From an uncultured Sutterella sp. (GTDB lineage: Bacteria; Pseudomonadota; Gammaproteobacteria; Burkholderiales; Burkholderiaceae_F): a stretch of DNA of 62,496 nucleotides. Below, piece after piece: positions 42,376 through 52,808 of the stretch. Where the stretch lies: positions 1-62,496 of the forward strand of contig UQUS01000008.1 in the NCBI GenBank assembly GCA_900544335.1, written 5' to 3'. A program made the translations under genes and the position numbers. The notes beneath the pieces are model-generated. The model made no database searches. It was given only the letters and a program-made list of their open reading frames with translations, and had not been told where the DNA came from. Position 1 is the stretch's first letter. Each line of letters opens with the position of its first letter.

Positions 42376-43290
42376 TTAAACCTGCTCGATACCGGCTAAA
42401 AGCCATCCGGTGGAGTCATCGTCGGAGCGAACGAGGAGCCAGCGCTCACTGACCTGTTCGAATGCGCCGTTAATCTTCATCGCGCCTTCAAACGACACAA
42501 CGGCCGCGTACTCGTTTTGTTCGTGAACAATTCCGAGTAGTCGCACCGTGAGATTCACGACTTCGCTTGTTTGAACAGCCGTTCCGTGGTTGCGAAGCTC
42601 ATGGGTCAGCGCAATAAAGAAGTCGTTTGTCATGAAATCGGCAACGGAAACGATGTCGGCCTTATCCCAGGCCTTTTGAAGCCGAATAAAGTTCTTGCGC
42701 GCCTCTGTCTCAAAACCCTTGGCATCAAAACCCGCGGGAACCGAAAGCGACTCGATGCCGGACGAAGAAAAACTATCCATCGCGCTTCCCGGTCGCGTTT
42801 GCCCCTGCTCGGCCGCCTCCTGCCAAGTCCGAGTCTGTGGACCTTGCGTTCGTGCAACGCGCGACGCGAAGAAAAGGCCGGCGATAAAGCGCAAAGCAAA
42901 ATAAATGAGTGCTCCGATAGCCAGTGCCGTAAGCACCTGAGCAAAGCCGGCCGAAAGACCCAACGCACTCACAAGCGCCGCAATTCCGAACATGGTTGCA
43001 ATGCCCATGAGCATGCCGCCCATGGGGCGGGCGGCGGCTGCCGGAGCCGCTGTTTTAGCCGCCGACGTCTGAGGGGCGCTTTGCTTGGTTGCAGCACCCG
43101 GTGCTGCCTTGCCCGCCTCGGGCGCCGTCTTCCCGGCAAGCCCGGGTTTGGGAGCCGGCGCCTTTTGAAACAGGCTGCTCGTGGAACGCCCGAAGCTACG
43201 TCCGCCGCCGAAGCGCATGGCGGCATCGGCATCGGTAACGCAAGAGGCAAGAAGGAACGTGACGGCTAGGAGTGCGAGAAATTTCTTCAT
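42376..43290 (-). CDS. Tim44-like domain lipoprotein/secreted protein
   Basis: The 304-residue protein has a lipoprotein-like signal with LLASC near residue 17, then MRFGGGRSFGRSTSSLFQK, a Pro/Ala/Lys-rich linker, a hydrophobic double-helix region (residues about 95-140) and a C-terminal Tim44-like domain (DSFSSSGIESLSVPAGFDAKGF, residues 175-304) ending VEQV. Many proteobacteria carry this combination, and its function is unknown. It is between ttdA and ubiE on the same strand, with separate spacing, so not clearly in an operon. Confidence 0.85.
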   Translation of the reverse strand: MKKFLALLAVTFLLASCVTDADAAMRFGGGRSFGRSTSSLFQKAPAPKPGLAGKTAPEAGKAAPGAATKQSAPQTSAAKTAAPAAAARPMGGMLMGIATMFGIAALVSALGLSAGFAQVLTALAIGALIYFALRFIAGLFFASRVARTQGPQTRTWQEAAEQGQTRPGSAMDSFSSSGIESLSVPAGFDAKGFETEARKNFIRLQKAWDKADIVSVADFMTNDFFIALTHELRNHGTAVQTSEVVNLTVRLLGIVHEQNEYAAVVSFEGAMKINGAFEQVSERWLLVRSDDDSTGWLLAGIEQV

Positions 43291-43347
43291 GTGTAGTGAA
43301 AATATTGTTAAAGGTCCGATGAGCGTGGACCTCGAAAAAACACGGCT

Positions 43348-44103
43348 TTAGGCTTTGATTCCGATGTGAAGAGCACAAACCCCGAATGTCAGGTTTTTCC
43401 ACAGCACCTGATTAAAGCCTGCTTTGCGCATCATATCAGCCAGAGTCTTTTGATCCGGGTGAACTCGAATCGATTCGGCTAAATATCTGTAACTATTTGC
43501 ATCCCCGACGACAAGAGCACCGAGTCTGGGCATTACGACAAAGGAGTAAAAATCGTAAAACGGTCGGAAAATCTTCCAGCAGTGGCTAAACTCCAGAACC
43601 AAAACGCGGCCGCCTGGTTTTGTCACGCGCTGCATTTCGCAAAGCGCCTTGTCTTTGTGCGTCATGTTGCGCAATCCGAACGAAACCGTCACAATGTCAA
43701 ACGTGTTGTCGGCAAACGGAAGGCTCTCGCAATCGCACTGAACAACACGCGCGTCCGACTCCGCTCGAGCAATGCGTTTGGCGCCCTCCGAGAGCATGGC
43801 GTAGTTAATGTCCGTTGCCCAAACCTGTCCTGTCTTTCCCACAAGCGGAGAAAACGCCAACGCTAAATCGCAGGTCCCCGATGCAATATCCAGAACGCAA
43901 CTTCCCTCTTTAAGTTCTGCCGCTCGGATGGTTTTGCGTTTCCAAAGCCGGTGCAACCCGAAACTCAGTAAATCGTTCATCAAGTCGTATTTTTTGGCGA
44001 CCGAATCGAAAACCTGTTTGACGTCGCGTGCCTTTTCCGACTCGGGAACTTCTCGAAACCCGAAAGCGACTTTCTTTTCGTTTTTTTCTTGCTGCGGTTG
44101 CAC
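43348..44103 (-). CDS. ubiE: Demethylmenaquinone/2-polyprenyl-6-methoxy-benzoquinol methylase
   Basis: Starting at the GTG at 44103 the protein is 251 residues, the exact size of E. coli UbiE. It contains FGFREVPESEKARDVKQVFD, KYDLMNDLLSFGLHRLWK (the UbiE N-terminal signature), the SAM-binding CVLDIASGTCDLA and a VSFGLRNMTHKDKAL segment. UbiE methylates ring precursors of ubiquinone and menaquinone. A longer frame begins at 44193, but it would read antisense through tRNA-Arg and is rejected. No ATG start with a good ribosome-binding site lies nearby, so the start is uncertain. Confidence 0.92.
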   Translation of the reverse strand: MQPQQEKNEKKVAFGFREVPESEKARDVKQVFDSVAKKYDLMNDLLSFGLHRLWKRKTIRAAELKEGSCVLDIASGTCDLALAFSPLVGKTGQVWATDINYAMLSEGAKRIARAESDARVVQCDCESLPFADNTFDIVTVSFGLRNMTHKDKALCEMQRVTKPGGRVLVLEFSHCWKIFRPFYDFYSFVVMPRLGALVVGDANSYRYLAESIRVHPDQKTLADMMRKAGFNQVLWKNLTFGVCALHIGIKA

Positions 44104-44160
44104 GGGAAAAAGCCTACAAAAACAAAGCCGGGTCAAGAATCCCCGGCTGAAAAGGAATTT

Positions 44161-44236
44161 TGGTGCCTCCGGCGGGACTCGAACCCACATCACAGCCTTC
44201 GGAGGGCCGCATTCTATCCAGTTGAACTACGGAGAC
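44161..44236 (-). tRNA. tRNA-Arg (anticodon CCG)
   Basis: On the minus strand it starts GTCTCCG, has D-arm TAGTTCAACTGGATAGAA, an anticodon loop CTCCGAA giving anticodon CCG, T-arm GGTTCGAGTCC and ends CGGAGGC-A-CCA with CCA encoded. It lies between priA and ubiE. Confidence 0.95.
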
Positions 44237-44272
44237 AACGCACGGCATTATACCTACGCGCAAAAAACCGCA

Positions 44273-46282
44273 CTACAGGTCCGTGGGGTCGACTTCCACG
44301 GTCCAAAAGACGCCATGCTCTGTCTTAAGGAGCAAAACCCATTCGGATAAAAAGGCATTTAATTGCGTTCGCGTCGGCGCTTCGACCAATAGCTGCGCCC
44401 GTTCCTCATCCATCAGGCGCATGAGCGACATCGGCACCGGGTCATAAAGCACAACGCGACCGCGATTGATACTCTCGCCTGTTTGCCGGGCTCGATCTAA
44501 AAAGCCCAATGCGCGCTCCAAGGTTTCCGAGCGAGCGAGCAACAGAGCCTGCCGAACAAAAGGCGGCATCTGCGCTTCGCGTCTTTCCGAAAGCGCACGT
44601 TCGGCAAACGCTTCATAGTCCTGAGCGATGACTTCTTGATAAAGCGGATGCTCGGGAAAACGAGTTTGAATCAGAACCCGACCGATTTCGCCCGAGCGAC
44701 CGGCACGACCGGCTACCTGCAAAAGAAGTGAAAAAAGGCGCTCCTCGGCCTTAATACTCGGACTGACAAGAAGGGCGTCGGCGTTTAAAACGACTACGAG
44801 TCCGACACGCTTAAAGTCGTGTCCTTTGGAAATCATTTGCGTGCCGACCACGATATCGGCCCGACCGGCATGGACGTCCGAAAACGCCTTTTGCGCCTGA
44901 TTTTTCGTGCGCACGCTGTCGCGGTCAATCCGAAGTACCCGAGCCTCAGGCCAAAGCGTTTCGATGGCCTCTTCGATTTTTTGGGTTCCCGTGCCGATGG
45001 CTTCCAAGCCCGGATTCCCACACGTCGGACAACGCTCGGGAACCGGATAACTTGCCGAGCAATGATGGCATACAAGACGCCCCTCTTTTTTATGGAAAAC
45101 CGTAAAGCCCGAACAATGAAGGCAACGACTGACCCATCCGCAAGCCGGACACGTGACCGTCGGAGCATACCCGCGACGATTGATAAAAACGAGGACTTGC
45201 CGACCTTGCCCGAGGGTCTCGTCAACAGCTTGCCGGACTTCGGAAACAAAGACCTGACCGCGTTCGGCTCGTCTGTCGACAACGGCAATATTCGGGAGTT
45301 CTGCCTCCTTAACGGCCCGGTGCGAAAGACGCAAAAGCCGATACACGCCTTTTCGGACTTTCTCCCAGGTTTCAAGCGACGGTGTGGCCGAGCCTAGGAC
45401 ACAGGCCACGGCATTCATTTGCGCCCGTTTTATTGCCAAATCCCGCGCAGAAAACCGAGCTCCGTCGTCGGCCTTGTAACTTTCGTCGTGCTCCTCGTCG
45501 ACAAGAATCAAGGCCAAGCGCCGAAAACTCGCAAAAATCGCAAGTCGCGTTCCGACCAGTATCCGAGCTCGCCCTTCGTGAACGGCAAGCCAATTGCGTG
45601 CCCGATCTCCGTCGCTTAAAGCCGAATGCAGCGTAACGACCGTCTCCTCGGGAAAGCGCTCCCGAACACGCGCTTCCAATTGCGGCGTCAGATTAATCTC
45701 CGGAACCAGCAAAAGCACTTGATTCTCAGGGTTCTTTTCAAGAACCTCGTGCATGATTTGCAAATACACTTCCGTTTTTCCCGATCCCGTCACGCCGAAG
45801 AGAACAAACGGAGAAAAGCCTGAAGAATCGCTGACGGCACGCGATGCTGCTTGTTGTTCGGCATTGAGCGTCGGAATCGGACGGCTTTCGATGCTCATCG
45901 GGGGAATCTCCCGAATCCGATTTAAGGAGGCCTGTCGTCTTGCGCGCGGGGGGAGCCTGAAAAAGCGCGGCAAAGAAGAAAGCGCCGCCTCTCCCCACGA
46001 ACGGATGTAGTAATTGGCCGTAAAGCGCATTAACTCCAGCCACTCACGACGAAACGGCTCCGTTTCCCCGAGCACGCGGAGAACTTTTTTCAGCTTTCGT
46101 CCCTCAACGGCAGAAAAAGCCGTCACCTCAACGACAATGCCGACGACCTGACGAGTGCCGAGTGTCACGAGCACGCGATCGCCGACGGCAACCTCGGTGG
46201 ACTCATCGACGCGATAGTCCAGCGGTCCCAAAGGTGCTTGTACGATAACACGTACAAATTGATCGGTTAACGCATGTTGCAT
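44273..46282 (-). CDS. priA: Primosomal protein N' (replication restart helicase)
   Basis: The ATG at 46282 gives 669 residues. A 3'-BD-type N terminus (VRVIVQAPLGPLDYRV) is followed by the helicase Walker A GVTGSGKTEVYL near 195, the DEEHD Walker B near 290, and the zinc-binding cluster CPACGWVSRCLHCSG and CHHCSASYPVPERCPTCG near 410-440. Then come GTQKIEEAIETLWP and GTQMISKGHDFKRV. PriA reloads the replisome at stalled forks. The longer frame beginning at 46384 runs into the DnaA-box region and is rejected. The gap to hemE is described separately. Confidence 0.95.
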   Translation of the reverse strand: MQHALTDQFVRVIVQAPLGPLDYRVDESTEVAVGDRVLVTLGTRQVVGIVVEVTAFSAVEGRKLKKVLRVLGETEPFRREWLELMRFTANYYIRSWGEAALSSLPRFFRLPPRARRQASLNRIREIPPMSIESRPIPTLNAEQQAASRAVSDSSGFSPFVLFGVTGSGKTEVYLQIMHEVLEKNPENQVLLLVPEINLTPQLEARVRERFPEETVVTLHSALSDGDRARNWLAVHEGRARILVGTRLAIFASFRRLALILVDEEHDESYKADDGARFSARDLAIKRAQMNAVACVLGSATPSLETWEKVRKGVYRLLRLSHRAVKEAELPNIAVVDRRAERGQVFVSEVRQAVDETLGQGRQVLVFINRRGYAPTVTCPACGWVSRCLHCSGFTVFHKKEGRLVCHHCSASYPVPERCPTCGNPGLEAIGTGTQKIEEAIETLWPEARVLRIDRDSVRTKNQAQKAFSDVHAGRADIVVGTQMISKGHDFKRVGLVVVLNADALLVSPSIKAEERLFSLLLQVAGRAGRSGEIGRVLIQTRFPEHPLYQEVIAQDYEAFAERALSERREAQMPPFVRQALLLARSETLERALGFLDRARQTGESINRGRVVLYDPVPMSLMRLMDEERAQLLVEAPTRTQLNAFLSEWVLLLKTEHGVFWTVEVDPTDL

Positions 46283-46289
46283 AAGTGAC

Positions 46290-46575
46290 TTATCCACAGC
46301 ATGGATTGCGGCCTTTCCACAGGCGATACATTTTCCACAGCCGTTAACAAATTGAAAAACATCAGCTTTTCCCATCCTGTCCACAGCCTGTGGAAAACTT
46401 TGTGAAAAACTTCTTGCCTTTTGGGGGAAAGTTCGCCGTTTTACACATTTTTTACAAGGACTGATTGTCTGACGATTTGTTTAAATTCAGAGACTTACGG
46501 AGCGCTTTCCTCAAAATTTTCCGCCTTTGCCTCGTCTGTGGATTCTCTCAAAAACGGTGCGTACGCTGTGGAAAA
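46290..46575. other. DnaA-box cluster in the priA-hemE gap: candidate replication origin or DnaA-binding locus
   Basis: One perfect DnaA box, TTATCCACA, lies at 46290-46298. Near-matches follow: CTTTCCACA 46313-46321 (+), TTTTCCACA 46331-46339 (+), CTGTCCACA 46377-46385 (+), TGTGGAAAA 46389-46397 (-), TGTGAAAAA 46401-46409 (-), TGTGGATTC 46537-46545 (-) and TGTGGAAAA 46567-46575 (-). An A/T-rich patch (about 46436-46495) follows the main group. Spacing and density suit an origin or a DnaA-titration site. The atp genes to the right run on the minus strand, which would make them head-on to a rightward fork from here, so the call is tentative. Confidence 0.55.
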
Positions 46576-46577
46576 CC

Positions 46578-47666
46578 CTAATAGACCCCCGTCCCCGCAG
46601 TGTGGTAGCGCCTCGAGTAGGCATGTACCACCTGCACCAATGTCGCCACGGCTTCGGGCGGCGTTGACTGCAAAACGCCGTGCCCTAAATTAAACACGTG
46701 ACCGGCGCCTTTGCCGACGGCCCCGAAGTCGTCCAAAACTCGACGCGCCTCTTTTTCAATTGCTCGATCGCCGGCAAGCAACACCGTCGGATCCATATTT
46801 CCCTGAAGACTGACGACATCATTTGTTCGGCGGCGCGATGTCCTCAAAGAAACCGTCCAATCCAGACCGAGGCAATCGGCCCCGCACTCCGATAAAGCCT
46901 CTAACCAATGACCTCCGCCTTTGGTGAACACGATAATCGGCACATCGCATCCGAGTGTTTCACGCCGAACTCGTTCGATGACGTCCCGAATCGGCTTGAG
47001 AGAAAAGGCCTCAAAGGCCGGACCCGTTAAGATGCCGCCCCACGTGTCGAAAATCTGAAGCGCCTGAGCCCCGGCTTCAACCTGGGCCAGTAGGTACTCG
47101 GCAACAGCCTGAGCATTGACCGCGAGAATCCGCGTCAAGAGGTCCGGTCTTTGATAAAGCATCGCTTTCGTGCGCGGGAAATCGCGCGACGCACTCCCCT
47201 CGACCATGTAGCAGGCTAGCGTAAACGGAGAGCCAGAAAAGCCGATAAGGGGAACCCGACCGTTAAGAGCCCGGCGGATACTGGTGACCGCATCTGTCAC
47301 GTAGCGTAGTTCCTGCGTCGGATCGGGAACAAAGAGCGCCTTAACGGCCGCCTCGTCTTGAACCGGTCGGGCAAAACGGGGACCCTCTCCGGGGACAAAC
47401 TCAAGTTTTAAGCCCATGGCATCGGGCACAGTCAGAATGTCGGAAAACAAAATAGCCGCATCGAGCCCGAATCGCTCAACCGGCTGAAGCGTTACTTCCG
47501 TTGCCGCCTGAGGATTGCGCGCCAAAGCCATGAAACTGCCGCAGGCCTCCCGCGTCCGTCGATACTCCGGCAGAAAGCGTCCTGCCTGTCGCATCAACCA
47601 GATTGGGGTATATTCTGTGCTCTCGCGTCTCAGAGCCCGTAAAAAAGTTTCGTTTTTGTGTTCCAT
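46578..47666 (-). CDS. hemE: Uroporphyrinogen decarboxylase
   Basis: The ATG at 47666, preceded by CAGGAATCC, gives 362 residues. Key motifs are PIWLMRQAGRFLPEYR (the URO-D signature), AILFSDILTVPDAMG, IGFSGSPFTLACYMVEG, IFDTWGGIL and NLGHGVLQSTPPE. It decarboxylates uroporphyrinogen III to coproporphyrinogen III in haem synthesis. Its start codon overlaps that of the divergent yggU at the CCATGG at 47663-47668. A longer frame from 47714 is rejected since it has no good ribosome-binding site and reads through yggU. Confidence 0.95.
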   Translation of the reverse strand: MEHKNETFLRALRRESTEYTPIWLMRQAGRFLPEYRRTREACGSFMALARNPQAATEVTLQPVERFGLDAAILFSDILTVPDAMGLKLEFVPGEGPRFARPVQDEAAVKALFVPDPTQELRYVTDAVTSIRRALNGRVPLIGFSGSPFTLACYMVEGSASRDFPRTKAMLYQRPDLLTRILAVNAQAVAEYLLAQVEAGAQALQIFDTWGGILTGPAFEAFSLKPIRDVIERVRRETLGCDVPIIVFTKGGGHWLEALSECGADCLGLDWTVSLRTSRRRTNDVVSLQGNMDPTVLLAGDRAIEKEARRVLDDFGAVGKGAGHVFNLGHGVLQSTPPEAVATLVQVVHAYSRRYHTAGTGVY

Positions 47667-47985
47667 GGATTCCTGCGCCTTACCTAAATCCGTTTCGCTA
47701 CCGCCTTGGGTCAAAGAAACCGAAGACGGGGTTATTCTTTCCGTACACGTTCAGCCGGGCGCCAAGCGCGAGGGCGCGGTCGGGGAATTCAACGGTCGCC
47801 TGAAAATCGCCCTATCGGCGCCCCCCGTAGACGGAAAAGCCAACGAACGACTTGTCCGTTGGCTTTCGAAAACACTCACCCTGCCCCGCTCGTCAATCAC
47901 AATCGTTGCCGGTCAGACAAGCCGGGACAAACGACTGTGCCTGCGCGGAGCAAACGCCGCGATGCTTCTTACGCACTTACTTTAG
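47665..47985 (+). CDS. yggU: DUF167/YggU-family protein
   Basis: The ATG at 47665 gives 106 residues. The core (VILSVHVQPGAKREGAVGEFNGRLKIALSAPPVDGKANERLV) is the DUF167 signature, a small fold of unknown function. The start shares the CCATGG with the divergent hemE start. Its stop overlaps the converging universal stress gene by 4 nt. The ribosome-binding site is weak, and the true start could be a few codons downstream. Confidence 0.85.
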   Translation: MDSCALPKSVSLPPWVKETEDGVILSVHVQPGAKREGAVGEFNGRLKIALSAPPVDGKANERLVRWLSKTLTLPRSSITIVAGQTSRDKRLCLRGANAAMLLTHLL

Positions 47986-48371
47986 CGGACGACGAGTACC
48001 GGTCGATCGGCACTGGCTAAAACCTTTTGCGTTTCCGATCCGAGGAATACCGACTCAATCGAGCCGAGTCCGCGGCTTGCCATCACAATCAGGCGCGCAT
48101 GCTTTCTGCGAGCCACGGCAATGATTCCCTCGTAGGGAGCCCGAGCCTGTTCGGCCACAAGTTCACACGGAACTCCGGCTTCTTTGGCTTTCTGAGCGAT
48201 GGCCGTCAACCGCGCACGAACTGCGTCCTGTTCCGAGGCTTTCCCGGACACAACCGTCACGGCCACCAAAGGCAACTGCATTTTCTGAGCCATCGCAATG
48301 GCTTCTTGAACCGCCTTGTCCGACAAGGGACTGCCGTCCGTACAAACTTGAATAACTTCGGAAACTGTCAT
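47982..48371 (-). CDS. Universal stress protein (UspA family)
   Basis: The 129-residue protein has the UspA pattern with VIQVCTDGSPLSDKAVQEA at the N terminus and the ATP-binding motif MASRGLGSIESVFLGSETQKVL (G-x2-G-x9-G-S type) near residue 100. It ends DRPVLVVR, as is usual. Usp proteins support survival under stress. It converges on yggU with a 4-nt overlap and is not in the atp operon. Confidence 0.88.
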   Translation of the reverse strand: MTVSEVIQVCTDGSPLSDKAVQEAIAMAQKMQLPLVAVTVVSGKASEQDAVRARLTAIAQKAKEAGVPCELVAEQARAPYEGIIAVARRKHARLIVMASRGLGSIESVFLGSETQKVLASADRPVLVVR

Positions 48372-48422
48372 CTTCTAGCCTCCTTGAAGGAATGAATTCC
48401 GACACACCTTCAATCCTAAAGC

Positions 48423-48449
48423 AAAAAAACGGATTCGTCCGATTTTTTT
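48423..48449. terminator. Terminator of the atp operon
   Basis: A7-CGGA-TTCG-TCCG-A-T7 (48423-48449): a 4-bp GC core, extended by A/T pairs, around a TTCG tetraloop and flanked by A and T runs. On the minus strand it lies 36 nt after the atpC stop. A second T-run follows upstream. Confidence 0.85.
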
Positions 48450-48484
48450 GTCGAACGCCTCCGTTTTTTTTCGGTTAAGCCGGA

Positions 48485-48904
48485 TTATTTTTCTTGGCGT
48501 AACTTCTTGATAAATTGCAACTCCGCACTCAAAGCCGACAATTTCGCTTGGACGCGAGCAATATCAATGTCACCCTTGACCTTTTCTTTGTCCTGCTCGA
48601 CCTGGGCAATCGCCTGTTTGGCCTTGGCTTCATCCAAATCCTTGCTACGGATGGCCACATCGGCCAATACCGTGACGCGATCCGGTTGAACTTCGAGGAT
48701 GCCCCCGGCCACGAAGAGTCCCTCCTCCGTGCCCTCGGCCGTCTGGATGCGGACCATGCCCGGTCGAATTCGCGTCAGGAGCGGAACGTGTCCGGGCAAA
48801 ATGCCCAACTCGCCTTCCTGTCCGGGCAAGGCCACGAAGTGCGCTTGTCCGGAATACACGGAAGATTCCGCACTGACGACATCAACCACAATCGTTGCTG
48901 CCAT
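48485..48904 (-). CDS. atpC: ATP synthase F1 epsilon subunit
   Basis: The 139-residue protein starts MAATIVVDVVSAESSVYSGQ, with LPGQEGELGILPGHVPLLTRIRPG as the conserved epsilon N-terminal barrel and a C-terminal helical pair (EAKAKQAIAQVEQDKEKVKG). It inhibits and couples F1. It is the last gene of the atp operon, 12 nt after atpD. Confidence 0.96.
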   Translation of the reverse strand: MAATIVVDVVSAESSVYSGQAHFVALPGQEGELGILPGHVPLLTRIRPGMVRIQTAEGTEEGLFVAGGILEVQPDRVTVLADVAIRSKDLDEAKAKQAIAQVEQDKEKVKGDIDIARVQAKLSALSAELQFIKKLRQEK

Positions 48905-48916
48905 GTTTCGCTCCGT

Positions 48917-50320
<1,404 letters not shown>

Positions 50321-50346
50321 AGGTTATTCCTCGGTCTCCAAATCCC

Positions 50347-51231
50347 TTATGACACGGCGGCGGCACCACCGACGATTTCGGTGATTTCTTTGGTAATGCC
50401 TGCCTGACGAGTCTTGTTATAGACGAGTTGCAGTTCGTCAATGAGCTTCTTGGCGTTGTCCGAAGCAGCCTTCATGGCCACCATACGGGCAGACTGTTCC
50501 GAAGCCATATTTTCTGCAACCGCTTGATAAATCAAAGTCTCCACATAGCGCTTGAACAGTTCGTCAAGCACCGATTGAGCATCCGGCTCATACAGATAAT
50601 CCCACGAAAATTCACGCGGTTTCTCGCCGAGAGACTTCAGCTTCTCGCTCGGAAGCGGAAGCAATTGTTCAATAACGGGCTCTTGCTTCATCGCGTTGAT
50701 AAAACGCGTGTAAGCGAGATAAACCACATCGACCTTTCCCTCGCTGTACGCATCGAGTTGGGCACGAATCGCTCCGAGAAGGCGCTCTAGATGCGGACGG
50801 TCTCCGAGCTGAGACACCTGACTAGTGACATCCAAATGCATGTGTGAGCAAAACGCAATCGCCTTGTTGCCGATGGCCGTCACGCTCAGTTTCTTGCCGT
50901 CCTTATAAAGCGACTGCATCTTCTGGAGCACATGCCGCTGGATGTTCGTGTTCAGAGCACCGGCCAAGCCCTTGTCGGTTGTCACCAGAACCAAGGCGAC
51001 CTGACCGGTCTCCTGCGTACGTTTAGCAAGGAAAGGATGCTTGTAGCTGGCATTCGACGAAGCTAAGTGTGCGATGATATTGCGCAACTTATCTGCGTAG
51101 GGACGGGCCTGAAACATCCGGTCCTGAGCCTTGCGCATCTTCGAGGCGGCCACCATTTGCATCGCCTTCGTGATTTTCCGCGTATTTTGTACGCTTCGAA
51201 TCTTTCCGCGAATTTCCTTTGTGCTGGGCAT
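50347..51231 (-). CDS. atpG: ATP synthase F1 gamma subunit
   Basis: The 294-residue protein begins MPSTKEIRGKIRSVQNTRKITKAMQMVAASK, the diagnostic gamma N terminus, with a matching C-terminal helix SDNAKKLIDELQLVYNKTRQAGITKEITEIVGGAAA. It forms the central rotor shaft. It is 26 nt upstream of atpD and 17 nt after atpA. Confidence 0.97.
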   Translation of the reverse strand: MPSTKEIRGKIRSVQNTRKITKAMQMVAASKMRKAQDRMFQARPYADKLRNIIAHLASSNASYKHPFLAKRTQETGQVALVLVTTDKGLAGALNTNIQRHVLQKMQSLYKDGKKLSVTAIGNKAIAFCSHMHLDVTSQVSQLGDRPHLERLLGAIRAQLDAYSEGKVDVVYLAYTRFINAMKQEPVIEQLLPLPSEKLKSLGEKPREFSWDYLYEPDAQSVLDELFKRYVETLIYQAVAENMASEQSARMVAMKAASDNAKKLIDELQLVYNKTRQAGITKEITEIVGGAAAVS

Positions 51232-51248
51232 AAGGATTCCTCAGATCG

Positions 51249-52790
51249 TTAAAACGCTGCCGTCTTCTTAAATTCCGAAACGGCCTGATCTAAGGCTGCA
51301 CGAATCTCCGGCGTCAGTTCCTTTTTCTGCTCGATTTGTTCCAAGAGCTCGGGGGAATGCTGCTGGAGGAAGGCACACATTTCTCGCTCCATGGCAAGCG
51401 CATTCTTGACGGGAACGTCGTCGTACGCGCCTTTTTCAATAGCAAAGAGCGTCACGGCTTCCTGCCAGACCTGCAGCGGCCGATACTGGGGCTGCTTCAT
51501 CAACTCAGTTACGACACGACCGCGCTCAAGTTGCTTACGCGTTGTCTCATCCAAGTCACTGGCAAACTGCGCAAATGCAGCAAGTTCACGGTACTGCGCC
51601 AAAGCCAAACGGACACCGCCGCCGAGCTTTTTAATAATCTTAGTCTGAGCGGCACCACCCACACGACTGACGGAAATACCCGGGTTAATAGCCGGACGAA
51701 CACCGGCATTAAACAAGTCTGTTTCCAAGAAGATCTGTCCGTCGGTAATGGAAATGACGTTGGTCGGCACAAACGCCGTCACGTCACCAGCCTGCGTTTC
51801 GATAATCGGCAAAGCCGTCATCGAGCCGGTCTTTCCTTTCACGGCACCCTTGGTGAAGCGCTCGACATACGCAGAATTGACGCGAGCGGCACGTTCCAAA
51901 AGACGGCTGTGCAAGTAGAAAACGTCGCCGGGATACGCTTCGCGTCCGGGCGGACGACGCAGCAACAGGGAAATCTGTCGATACGCCCAAGCTTGCTTGG
52001 TTAAGTCGTCATAAACAATCAGGCTGTCTTCGCCGCGATCGCGGAAGTACTCGCCCATCGTCGCACCGGCATACGGCGCAATGTACTGCAAAGCCGCCGA
52101 TTCGGAAGCCGAGGCAGCCACGATGATGGTGTATTCCATGGCGCCGTGCGCTTCCAATTGGCGCACCACGTTAGCAATCGTACTGGCCTTCTGACCGATT
52201 GCCACGTAAATACACGTCAAGTTCTTGCCCTTTTGATTGATAATCGTATCAATCGCGATGGCGGTCTTGCCGGTCTGACGGTCGCCAATGATCAGTTCAC
52301 GTTGGCCGCGACCGATCGGAATCATGGCGTCGACGGATTTCAAACCGGTCTGCACGGGCTGGCTGACGGACTGACGATCAATCACGCCGGGCGCGACCTT
52401 TTCGACAACGTCGTATTCATCGCTCTTAATCGGTCCCTTGCCGTCGATGGGCTGACCCAAAGCATTGACAACGCGGCCAATCAGAGCACGGCCGACAGGC
52501 ACGGAAAGAATGCGTCCGGTCGTCTTGACCGTATCGCCTTCACGAATGTGCTCGTAGCTACCGAGAATCACGGCGCCCACGGAGTCTCTTTCAAGGTTAA
52601 GAGCCAGACCATAAGTGTTCTGGGGGAATTCCAGCATTTCGCCCTGCATCACGTCCTGAAGGCCGTGAACTCGGCAAATGCCGTCGGTCACCGTCACAAC
52701 GGTGCCTTGTGTACGAAGATCAGTTGAAACGCCAAGATCTTCAATGCGTTTCTTAAGCAGTTCACTGATTTCGCTAGGATTGAGTTGCAT
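51249..52790 (-). CDS. atpA: ATP synthase F1 alpha subunit
   Basis: The 513-residue protein starts MQLNPSEISELLKKRIEDL. It has the Walker A GDRQTGKTAIAIDTI near 170, SESAALQYIAPYAG, and AINPGISVSRVGGAAQTK near 365. It forms the non-catalytic nucleotide sites of the F1 hexamer. Length matches E. coli AtpA. Confidence 0.98.
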   Translation of the reverse strand: MQLNPSEISELLKKRIEDLGVSTDLRTQGTVVTVTDGICRVHGLQDVMQGEMLEFPQNTYGLALNLERDSVGAVILGSYEHIREGDTVKTTGRILSVPVGRALIGRVVNALGQPIDGKGPIKSDEYDVVEKVAPGVIDRQSVSQPVQTGLKSVDAMIPIGRGQRELIIGDRQTGKTAIAIDTIINQKGKNLTCIYVAIGQKASTIANVVRQLEAHGAMEYTIIVAASASESAALQYIAPYAGATMGEYFRDRGEDSLIVYDDLTKQAWAYRQISLLLRRPPGREAYPGDVFYLHSRLLERAARVNSAYVERFTKGAVKGKTGSMTALPIIETQAGDVTAFVPTNVISITDGQIFLETDLFNAGVRPAINPGISVSRVGGAAQTKIIKKLGGGVRLALAQYRELAAFAQFASDLDETTRKQLERGRVVTELMKQPQYRPLQVWQEAVTLFAIEKGAYDDVPVKNALAMEREMCAFLQQHSPELLEQIEQKKELTPEIRAALDQAVSEFKKTAAF

Positions 52791-52808
52791 TTTTTTGAAC
52801 TCCGGAAT

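Noticed and set aside
44104..44193. A longer UbiE start at 44193
   Set aside because: The extra codons read antisense through the tRNA-Arg gene (44161-44236) and have no family match.
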